Source: a bacterium (GTDB lineage: Bacteria > Patescibacteriota > Minisyncoccia > UBA6257). From it: a stretch of DNA of 8,326 nucleotides. Under the pieces are notes generated by a model. That model searched no databases. It was given only the letters and a program-made list of their open reading frames with translations, and was not told the DNA's origin. The stretch covers positions 1 to 8,326 of the forward strand of contig JAGGZF010000002.1 of assembly GCA_021162155.1 (NCBI GenBank), written 5' to 3'. Below are positions 1-5,376 of the stretch, piece by piece (position 1 is the first letter of the stretch; each line of letters starts with the position of its first letter). The position numbers were made by a program, and so were the translations under genes.

Positions 1-1112
1 ATACCACCAGGAACATAGCTAAAGTTGCCTTCTTCATCGCATTGCAACACAGACTCTACTATCATCCCGTACTTCTCGAACCACTCTCTAGAATCTGTGG
101 CGAACAACGCTCTCCATCCGCCTTCTCCGGTCCAAGTAAAATCAACTGTTACTTTAACTGTTTCGGGGGGAACACCGAAATCTCTTGCATAACAACTTCT
201 GTATTTCCTTTCTAATTCTTCAATTACTTTTGCTACATTCAGCTGGTCTTTTTTCCACACTGTGCCCACTTCTGCAGCCGGAATCTCAAACTTCATACCT
301 TTCACTGTGACAGTAACATCTAATTTAAAAGAATACCCAAAACCAAAATGGTCATAACGTCTTGCTTGGCTTCTAGTCCAGCCGAAAGCAACTACTTTAG
401 CAGGAGCAAGAATCCTCTTCACATTGTGTTCAAGGACCCAACCACTAGCCGTAGGAATCCACTTTTCGCTCCAATACCACCCATCTCCGGCATAGCCTCT
501 CCTAATTGGAATATAATAATTACCTATCCTCTGGTATCCTGGTTCAAAATTCCATTCTTCTACTGGATATTGAGCTATTACTTTCCCCTGAGGCACACCA
601 TATACTGCTTTTTCGTAAATCACAACTTGATCTTTTTTTACTACCGCATAGCCGTACTGGTACTCTGCGGGCACTACTCTGTAGGCCACTACATGCATCC
701 TCTCTGTCCCTCCGATCTGTAACACCAACGTATCTCCGTAACTAGCCCAAGAGTGCCTTGTTACATACACCACTTTGTGAATGTGAAGCGTATGAATGCC
801 TCGATGCGCTTTCAACACTGCTTTAGGAATCATAAACGCGAAATAACCACTTTCCGTAGGCACAAAAGGAATTCTATGATAGCTCTCAGAATGAACGTAG
901 TCAAAGTACCACTCAATAAAACCAATACGCGAATCAGTTTGGATTACTATTAGCAGGTTCTCATTGGGATTAACTGTCTCATAATTCACATGAGAAACAA
1001 TTTTCAGAAATCTCGCAGAATTGAGAGATTCTGCTGAAACAGAAGGTAGCACCGCTATTCCCAACACCAACAACACCAACGCCAGCATCAATGCTGCCAA
1101 TTTAATTTTCAA
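1..1112 (-). CDS. Putative secreted protein of unknown function, 3' end beyond the window
   Basis: I do not recognise this family. The frame is open for 370 codons from a TTG start to the left edge, so the C-terminus is missing. TTG is chosen because a consensus Shine-Dalgarno (AAAGGAGGTG) lies 7 nt upstream and a near-consensus promoter lies before that; no in-frame ATG has such signals. Residues 1-27 form a classic signal peptide: MKIK, a Leu/Val/Ala-rich core, then a V-S-A site with probable cleavage before E28. The mature part is rich in Tyr, Trp, Phe and Val. Residues about 35-135 read like alternating beta strands and could be an Ig-like sandwich (inference). Later parts hold aromatic clusters such as DGWYWSEKW and two cysteines near residues 315 and 359. 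GC is about 42-43% by hand count, against roughly 36% in sampled lines of the other genes. It is divergent from rpmE. It is likely exported or cell-surface; its role is unknown. Confidence 0.8.
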   Translation of the reverse strand, partial: MKIKLAALMLALVLLVLGIAVLPSVSAESLNSARFLKIVSHVNYETVNPNENLLIVIQTDSRIGFIEWYFDYVHSESYHRIPFVPTESGYFAFMIPKAVLKAHRGIHTLHIHKVVYVTRHSWASYGDTLVLQIGGTERMHVVAYRVVPAEYQYGYAVVKKDQVVIYEKAVYGVPQGKVIAQYPVEEWNFEPGYQRIGNYYIPIRRGYAGDGWYWSEKWIPTASGWVLEHNVKRILAPAKVVAFGWTRSQARRYDHFGFGYSFKLDVTVTVKGMKFEIPAAEVGTVWKKDQLNVAKVIEELERKYRSCYARDFGVPPETVKVTVDFTWTGEGGWRALFATDSREWFEKYGMIVESVLQCDEEGNFSYVPGG

Positions 1113-1119
1113 ATTACTT

Positions 1120-1129
1120 CACCTCCTTT
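1120..1129 (-). promoter_or_regulatory. Consensus Shine-Dalgarno of the secreted-protein gene
   Basis: The minus strand reads AAAGGAGGTG, a near-complete match to the 16S anti-Shine-Dalgarno complement, followed after 7 nt by TTG. It decides the start at 1112 in a frame whose first ATG is codon 9, inside the signal-peptide core. It is the only strong ribosome binding site in the window. Confidence 0.8.
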
Positions 1130-1136
1130 CTTCTAA

Positions 1137-1165
1137 ATGATAACAAAAATTATTTAATATGTCAA
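1137..1165 (-). promoter_or_regulatory. Sigma-70-type promoter for the secreted-protein gene
   Basis: On the minus strand a perfect -35 TTGACA (1165-1160) is followed by a 17-bp spacer and a -10 TATCAT (1142-1137), a 5/6 match. Transcription would start near 1130 and give a leader of about 18 nt holding the Shine-Dalgarno. This is the best -35 match in the window. It lies back to back with the rpmE promoter region. Confidence 0.75.
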
Positions 1166-1176
1166 GGAGGCGGGGG

Positions 1177-1218
1177 TTGCCTTTTTACTTATTCTTTGCT
1201 ATTATGATCTTATACAAT
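1177..1218 (+). promoter_or_regulatory. Candidate promoter region of rpmE-prfA
   Basis: Two readings are possible. TTGCCT (1177-1182), a 17-bp spacer and TATTAT (1200-1205) would start transcription near 1212 with a 13-nt leader. Alternatively TACAAT (1213-1218), which lacks a good -35, would place the start at or next to the ATG at 1225 and make the mRNA leaderless. Either way no Shine-Dalgarno precedes rpmE. The AAGGAGG at 1164-1170 is too far from 1225 to serve it. Confidence 0.4.
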
Positions 1219-1224
1219 CTTATT

Positions 1225-1515
1225 ATGAAAAAAGGTATTCATCCTAAATACTATCCCCAAGCAAAAATCTCCTGCACCTGCGGAGCAAAATTTACAGTTG
1301 GCTCCACTGTGCCTGAAATGGAAGTGGAAATTTGTTCCCATTGCCATCCTTTTTATACCGGACAAAAAAGATTGGTAGATACTACTGGAAGAGTGCAGAA
1401 ATTTAAAGAAAGATTAGCCAAAACTCATAAAATAAAAAATTCTAATCTTCACAGCAAAAAGAAAGAAAAGAATAAAGACCAGAAACAAAAGGAAACAAAG
1501 AAAAATAAAAAATAA
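1225..1515 (+). CDS. rpmE: 50S ribosomal protein bL31
   Basis: bL31 binds at the 50S central protuberance and contributes to the bridge with the 30S subunit. The 96-residue product starts with the family hallmark MKKGIHPKYY. It has the four zinc-binding cysteines of the C+ type (C17, C19, C37, C40) in C-T-C and C-S-H-C, followed by HPFYTG and the GRVQKF segment. E. coli L31 is 70 residues; the extra length here is a Lys-rich tail (about residues 70-96) likely to contact rRNA. The frame is open upstream to an ATG at 1159, but that would add 22 mostly hydrophobic residues never seen in L31 and would cross the divergent promoter, so the start at 1225 is preferred. The stop overlaps the prfA start by one base (TAATG), suggesting co-transcription and coupled termination-reinitiation. 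Confidence 0.93.
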   Translation: MKKGIHPKYYPQAKISCTCGAKFTVGSTVPEMEVEICSHCHPFYTGQKRLVDTTGRVQKFKERLAKTHKIKNSNLHSKKKEKNKDQKQKETKKNKK

Positions 1516-2588
1516 TGGAACAGGAAATTATAGAGGAGAAAGAAAAATTAGAAAGAGAAAGACAGCAATTGTTACAGAAACTCAGCGATCCTGAGTTTCT
1601 TTCAAATTCCTCCTCTTCAAATCAATCTGCAAAATTCAGGAAAATCTCCCAGAAATTAAAAGAAATAGAAAAAAAATTATTTCTGTATAGAGAGATTTTT
1701 CGAAAAGAAAAAAAGATTCAAGAAGCCAAATCTATACTTTCCGAAGCATCAGATCCAGAATTGATAGAATTGGCAGAAAAAGAAATAGCAGAAAACGAAG
1801 AAATAAAAAAACAATTACTTCAAAAACTCAAGAACAAAAAAGAAGAGAACAAATCTATAAAAAGCATAATAATGGAGATAAGGGCTGGTGCCGGAGGAGA
1901 AGAAGCGGCTTTATTCGCAGCAGATTTATTCAGAATGTATCAATTGTACGCTGCTAAAAACAACTGGCCTTTAAAAATCATTGACCAAAATCGAACTTCA
2001 CTAAACGGATTAAAAGAAATCATTTTCGAAATAGACCATCCTCAAGCATACCAAAATCTTCGTTATGAAGCCGGGGTCCATAGAGTGCAAAGAATACCTG
2101 CTACGGAAAAATCAGGAAGAATACATACCTCCACTGCCTCAGTAGCAGTTCTTCCTCAAGTGGAAAATCCCCATATAATAATAAAACCAGAAGATTTAGA
2201 AATAAGTTTTTTCCGCTCTTCTGGACCCGGAGGACAGAATGTGCAAAAAGTAGAAACAGCAGTAAGAATAAAACATAAACCCACAGGAATAGTTGTTAGT
2301 TGCCAAAGTGAAAGAAGTCAAAGGCAAAACAGGGAGAAAGCGCTGGAGATTCTAAAAAATAAACTCTGGGAATTGGAACAAGAAAAGATACAAGGGAATA
2401 TAACTCAGAAAAGAAGGGAACAAATTGGCCGAGCAGATAGAGCAGAAAAAATCCGCACCTACAATTTTCCTCAAGATAGGATTACCGACCATAGAATAAA
2501 AACATCTTGGCATAATATCCAAGATGTTTTAGATGGTCATTTGGAAGAAATAATAGAAACCCTTAAAAAGGAATATCCTGACTCTTAA
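1515..2588 (+). CDS. prfA: Peptide chain release factor 1
   Basis: RF1 reads UAA and UAG in the ribosomal A site and triggers hydrolysis of peptidyl-tRNA. The 357-residue product is close to E. coli RF1 (360). Residues 1-115 form a charged helical N-terminal domain. The stop-codon recognition motif is P195-A196-T197, the RF1-type PxT rather than the SPF of RF2. The catalytic G239-G240-Q241 lies in SSGPGGQNVQKVETAVR; its glutamine is the usual site of N5-methylation by PrmC. The RIHTSTASVAV segment and the DHRIKTS segment near the C-terminus are also typical. It follows rpmE with a 1-nt overlap and no Shine-Dalgarno. Its last seven codons and stop overlap, tail to tail, the end of ssb. No separate terminator is visible beyond the stop. 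Confidence 0.96.
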   Translation: MEQEIIEEKEKLERERQQLLQKLSDPEFLSNSSSSNQSAKFRKISQKLKEIEKKLFLYREIFRKEKKIQEAKSILSEASDPELIELAEKEIAENEEIKKQLLQKLKNKKEENKSIKSIIMEIRAGAGGEEAALFAADLFRMYQLYAAKNNWPLKIIDQNRTSLNGLKEIIFEIDHPQAYQNLRYEAGVHRVQRIPATEKSGRIHTSTASVAVLPQVENPHIIIKPEDLEISFFRSSGPGGQNVQKVETAVRIKHKPTGIVVSCQSERSQRQNREKALEILKNKLWELEQEKIQGNITQKRREQIGRADRAEKIRTYNFPQDRITDHRIKTSWHNIQDVLDGHLEEIIETLKKEYPDS

Positions 2589-3054
2589 TTTCCTCTGATT
2601 CTGATTGTGTTTTGTTCTCCTCTGGAGGAGTTTCTTCTTCTAATACCGGGAGTTCTTCTAAGGGTTCTTCTGCTTCTAATGTTTCTGGGGAAACTGCTTC
2701 TGGCATTTTATATTCTGCCTCTTTATTTAAACGAGGGCCAAACTGAATATTCTCTGCTATTATTTCTGTTCTATATCTTTTTTGATTATTAGCATCCTGC
2801 CAAGTCCGAGTTCTAATCCTGCCCTCTATAAATACCAAACTTCCTTTCCTGAGATACTGATTACACAACTCTGCCATTTTCCCCCATACTACTATATTAT
2901 GAAATTCTACTTCCTGCTGTTTTTGTCCGTTAGAATCTATCCAAGTACGGTTAGTGGCTAATCCAAAATCAGCCACAGGGTGCCCTGCTGGCGTAGTTCG
3001 CAAGCTCACATCACGAGTGAGATTGCCTATAAGAAATACTTTATTTAGATTCAT
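2563..3054 (-). CDS. ssb: Single-stranded DNA-binding protein
   Basis: SSB coats single-stranded DNA in replication, repair and recombination and recruits partners through its C-terminal tip. The 163-residue product has one OB fold (about residues 1-110): MNLNKVFLIGNLTRDVSLRT at the start, then the FHNIVVWGKMAE and YLRKGSLVFIEGRI strands. An acidic Glu/Pro-rich linker follows, ending in SQDIPF, the conserved partner-binding tip (DDDIPF in E. coli). It is the last gene of the minus-strand run, 25 bp after rpsF, and no Shine-Dalgarno is evident. The tip is encoded antisense to the last codons of prfA. Neither rpsR nor rplI, its usual neighbours in bacteria, is present. Confidence 0.95.
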   Translation of the reverse strand: MNLNKVFLIGNLTRDVSLRTTPAGHPVADFGLATNRTWIDSNGQKQQEVEFHNIVVWGKMAELCNQYLRKGSLVFIEGRIRTRTWQDANNQKRYRTEIIAENIQFGPRLNKEAEYKMPEAVSPETLEAEEPLEELPVLEEETPPEENKTQSESEEIKSQDIPF

Positions 3055-3079
3055 ATTTTTTATTTCCCGCTGTTTTCTG

Positions 3080-3538
3080 TTATTCTTTTAATATTTCGTC
3101 TAATTTTTTATCCAATTCTTGCAAATCAACAGCGGTAATTTTCTCTGGTTCAGTTCTGGTAGAAATAGCTTTCTTTTCCTTCTTTTTTCTAACCGGAGAA
3201 AATAGAGAAGTTTTTCTCTTTTCCCTTTTAACTATTAGATACCTTAAAATATCTTGTTCTTGCTTTAACTTTTGCTCCACTGCTAAAAGTTTTTCGGGAG
3301 ATATTTCAAATTGGATATATATAAAATATCCACTCGTCTCTTTTTTTATAGGATAAGCCAAGAGTTTCAATTTAGGGAGAGAGGCCTCCACATTATATCC
3401 GCCTTCTTCTTGTATTATACGCTGAATCTGAGAGACCTTTTGTGACACTTCCTCTTCTTCTAATTGAGGTTTTAACCAAAAAGAAAGTTCGTAAAAAAAT
3501 TTCCCTGTCTTTTCTTCTTTTGTTATTTCTTGCTTCAT
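3080..3538 (-). CDS. rpsF: 30S ribosomal protein bS6
   Basis: bS6 is a small-subunit platform protein that normally assembles as a heterodimer with bS18. The 152-residue product has the S6 ferredoxin-like core at about residues 14-105: the YELSFWLKP strand, a helix through VSQIQRIIQEEGG, then the KLLAYPIKKETSGYFIYIQF hairpin and the ILRYLIVKRE strand. The core usually spans about 95-100 residues; here an N-terminal lead of about 12 and a basic C-terminal extension of about 45 are added. It lies 23 bp after recA and 25 bp before ssb. The tiny gap leaves no room for the known S6:S18-binding leader RNA. No Shine-Dalgarno precedes the ATG. Confidence 0.9.
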   Translation of the reverse strand: MKQEITKEEKTGKFFYELSFWLKPQLEEEEVSQKVSQIQRIIQEEGGYNVEASLPKLKLLAYPIKKETSGYFIYIQFEISPEKLLAVEQKLKQEQDILRYLIVKREKRKTSLFSPVRKKKEKKAISTRTEPEKITAVDLQELDKKLDEILKE

Positions 3539-3543
3539 AAAAT

Positions 3544-3558
3544 TTTATATCAATTATA
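3544..3558 (-). promoter_or_regulatory. Candidate -10 elements before rpsF
   Basis: In the 23-bp gap after recA the minus strand carries a perfect TATAAT (3558-3553) and, just after it, an extended -10 TGATATAAA (3552-3544) whose hexamer ends 5 nt before the ATG. No good -35 is present at 16-18 bp, so this may be only AT-rich sequence. If active it would give rpsF-ssb a leader of under 10 nt. Confidence 0.3.
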
Positions 3559-3561
3559 CAA

Positions 3562-4569
3562 TTAAACTTCTAATTTAAGAATCTGCTTATGAATTTCCTG
3601 CGCTATTTTGGGATTTTCTTCCAAAAATTTCCTCGCTGCCTCAAATCCTACTCCTAACTTAACCTCTCCAAAAGTAAAGGTATTCCCACTTCTGGTTATT
3701 AATCCTCTCTTTATTCCCAAATTTAACAAATCACCTTCATAAGAAATCCCTTTTCCGTAAATAATGTCAAATTCCGCTTGTCTAAAAGGAGGGGCGACTT
3801 TATTCTTCACAACTTTAGCTCTAATTCGAGAACCAACTATTTCATCTTTTCTTTTTATCTGGGCTATCCTTCTCAATTCTATTCTCACAGAAGAATAGAA
3901 TTTTAACGCTTTACCTCCCGGAGTAGTTACAGGATTACCAAATCTCATCATTCCTATCTGCATTCTGGTCTGATTAATAAAAATAACTACTGTGTTGCTT
4001 TTGGCAGTAATAGCAGTTAATTTCCGCAATGCCTGACTCATCAATCGTGCTTGTAATCCTATCTGCTGGTTTCCCATTTCTCCTTCTAATTCTGCCCGAG
4101 GAGTAAGAGCTGCCACCGAATCAACTACTATCACATCAACAGAACCGGAACGCACTAATGCCTCTACTATATCCAAGGCCTGCTCTCCACTATCTGGTTG
4201 AGAAATTAGCAAATCCTTAACTTTAACTCCTATTTTTTGAGCATATTCAGGATCTAAAGCATGTTCAGAATCTACAAATGCTGCTTTTCCTCCTTTTTTT
4301 TGCGCTTCGGCTATAATATGAAGGGCTAAAGTAGTCTTACCTGACGACTCTGTGCCATAAATTTCTATAATTCTTCCCCGGGGTACTCCTCCTACTCCTA
4401 AAGCCAAATCCAAAGAAGGAGAACCAGTAGGAATTGCATCTACATCCACTCTCTTCATCTCTCCTAATCTCATTATTGCTCCCTCCCCAAATCGCTCTCG
4501 TAAATCCTTTAGAGTAGATTCCAAAGGGCTACTTTCTTTCTGCTTTCTTGTAGAAACTTTCTTAGGCAT
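3562..4569 (-). CDS. recA: Recombinase RecA
   Basis: RecA forms ATP-dependent filaments on single-stranded DNA, carries out strand exchange in recombinational repair and stimulates LexA-type cleavage. In this 335-residue product Walker A is GTESSGKTT (72-80; Thr replaces the usual Pro), the catalytic Glu is E102 in VDSEHALD, Walker B is VIVVD (146-150), and the Q-containing INQTRM segment lies at about 198-203. DNA-binding loop L2 (about 203-219) reads IGMMRFGNPVTTPGG, one residue longer than the E. coli IGVMFGNPETTTGG. The protein stops at LKLEV, with none of the acidic C-terminal tail that restrains E. coli RecA (353 aa). A strong promoter lies upstream, with no recognisable LexA box. The next genes downstream are rpsF and ssb, so RecA and SSB may share a transcript. 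Confidence 0.97.
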   Translation of the reverse strand: MPKKVSTRKQKESSPLESTLKDLRERFGEGAIMRLGEMKRVDVDAIPTGSPSLDLALGVGGVPRGRIIEIYGTESSGKTTLALHIIAEAQKKGGKAAFVDSEHALDPEYAQKIGVKVKDLLISQPDSGEQALDIVEALVRSGSVDVIVVDSVAALTPRAELEGEMGNQQIGLQARLMSQALRKLTAITAKSNTVVIFINQTRMQIGMMRFGNPVTTPGGKALKFYSSVRIELRRIAQIKRKDEIVGSRIRAKVVKNKVAPPFRQAEFDIIYGKGISYEGDLLNLGIKRGLITRSGNTFTFGEVKLGVGFEAARKFLEENPKIAQEIHKQILKLEV

Positions 4570-4585
4570 AACATTTTATCACTTC

Positions 4586-4614
4586 ATTATATCAGATTTC
4601 TTATACCTCATCAA
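4586..4614 (-). promoter_or_regulatory. Promoter of recA with extended -10
   Basis: The minus strand shows TTGATG (4614-4609, 4/6), a 17-bp spacer, and a perfect TATAAT (4591-4586) preceded by TG one base away (TGATATAAT). Transcription would begin near 4579, about 10 nt before the recA ATG, leaving too little leader for a normal ribosome binding site. No CTGT-N8-ACAG or GAAC-N4-GTTC LexA-type operator is seen in the 86-bp gap. Confidence 0.7.
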
Positions 4615-4655
4615 CAAGTTTTATCTTCTTGCTGCCTTATATTTTAGATTTTCTA

Positions 4656-5345
4656 TTAAGGAGAATAAATGATATTTCTAACAACTCGTGAGCTTTTACC
4701 CAAATTACCAACTGCCTTAATTTCTAATCGATTAAGTCCTTTTTCTAATATTATTTTCTCTTCAAAATAACCTTTCTCATTAAAAGTTATAGGTTCTCCG
4801 TTAAGAAATAAATCTTTGGCTCTCCATACCTCTCCTCGTATTACCAGCTCTGGGTTAGAAGTAGTAAGATCGGCAGGGGGATATAATAGCGATATTCCCG
4901 GGGGTAACACCAGCAAACTCACTTCATAAAAGAAGTAGAGAAGAAGAATTATAATGACTATCCACTTTAGTAACCGAGGAAAAACCAGTTGAATTCTTCT
5001 TCCTAGTTGTGCCACAGGAACAAAGAAACGATTATGAGGCAATTTATCACTCTTTCCTGAAACTAAATCACGATGATTACTTTTCTCATAAAGAGAAATA
5101 AGTTTATCAGGATCTACTTTCAAATAGCGAGCGTATTTTTTAAGGATGCCCTTCAGATACACTGGAGGAGGTAATTTATAAAACTCTTCTCTTTCTAATG
5201 CTAAAAGAATTTCTTTCAATATCTTCGTCTCTCGGACAACCCTGTCTAAATCCCACCCTCGTGTTTTTCTAATCCTTAACAAAAATTCTCCCAGAGATAA
5301 TTCTTCTTTTTTATCTTTAATTTTTTGTTCCTCTTTTGCGCCCAT
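4656..5345 (-). CDS. RodZ-like protein: HTH domain, one membrane helix, extracellular beta domain
   Basis: RodZ proteins link the MreB cytoskeleton to the cell envelope through a cytoplasmic helix-turn-helix domain. In this 229-residue product residues about 16-88 match the RodZ-type HTH: LGEFLLRIRKTRGWDL, a helix with ETKILKEILLALERE, then LPPPVYLKGILKKYARYL and VDPDKLISLY. A basic, poorly structured stretch follows to about residue 122, then one membrane helix (about 126-148). The outer part (about 150-229) has an Ig-like or glucodextranase-B-like pattern, with LVIRGEV, LFLNGEPI, GYFEEKIILEKGLNRLEIKAVGNLG. It is not the usual RodZ DUF4115 tail. The gene sits 31 bp after ftsK and 86 bp before recA. 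No mreB is in the window, so a MreB role is inferred from the HTH alone; a membrane-tethered regulator is the alternative. Confidence 0.7.
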   Translation of the reverse strand: MGAKEEQKIKDKKEELSLGEFLLRIRKTRGWDLDRVVRETKILKEILLALEREEFYKLPPPVYLKGILKKYARYLKVDPDKLISLYEKSNHRDLVSGKSDKLPHNRFFVPVAQLGRRIQLVFPRLLKWIVIIILLLYFFYEVSLLVLPPGISLLYPPADLTTSNPELVIRGEVWRAKDLFLNGEPITFNEKGYFEEKIILEKGLNRLEIKAVGNLGKSSRVVRNIIYSP

Positions 5346-5376
5346 AAATTTGAATAAATTATCTTTAATACATTAT

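Noticed and set aside
348..953. Plus-strand open frames antisense to the secreted-protein gene
   Set aside because: They lie wholly opposite a longer minus-strand frame that has a signal peptide, a Shine-Dalgarno and a promoter; their peptides are low-complexity and unlike proteins.
1159..1224. Upstream start of rpmE (ATG 1159 or TTG 1177 behind AAGGAGG)
   Set aside because: It would add a hydrophobic stretch of 16-22 residues foreign to bL31, and the AAGGAGG is part of the region upstream of the divergent promoter. The family start MKKGIHPK fits 1225. The SD-TTG spacing is nonetheless reasonable, so this is not fully excluded.
2562..2590. Tiny hairpin (AGGA-TAT-TCCT plus T's) as a terminator for ssb
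   Set aside because: A 4-bp AT-rich stem inside coding sequence is too weak to call.
2607..2792. Plus-strand open frame inside ssb
   Set aside because: It is the reverse complement of the acidic Glu-rich linker of SSB, which gives a Leu/Phe-rich shadow frame.
4570..4655. LexA/SOS box upstream of recA
   Set aside because: No CTGT-N8-ACAG or GAAC-N4-GTTC pattern is present in the gap.
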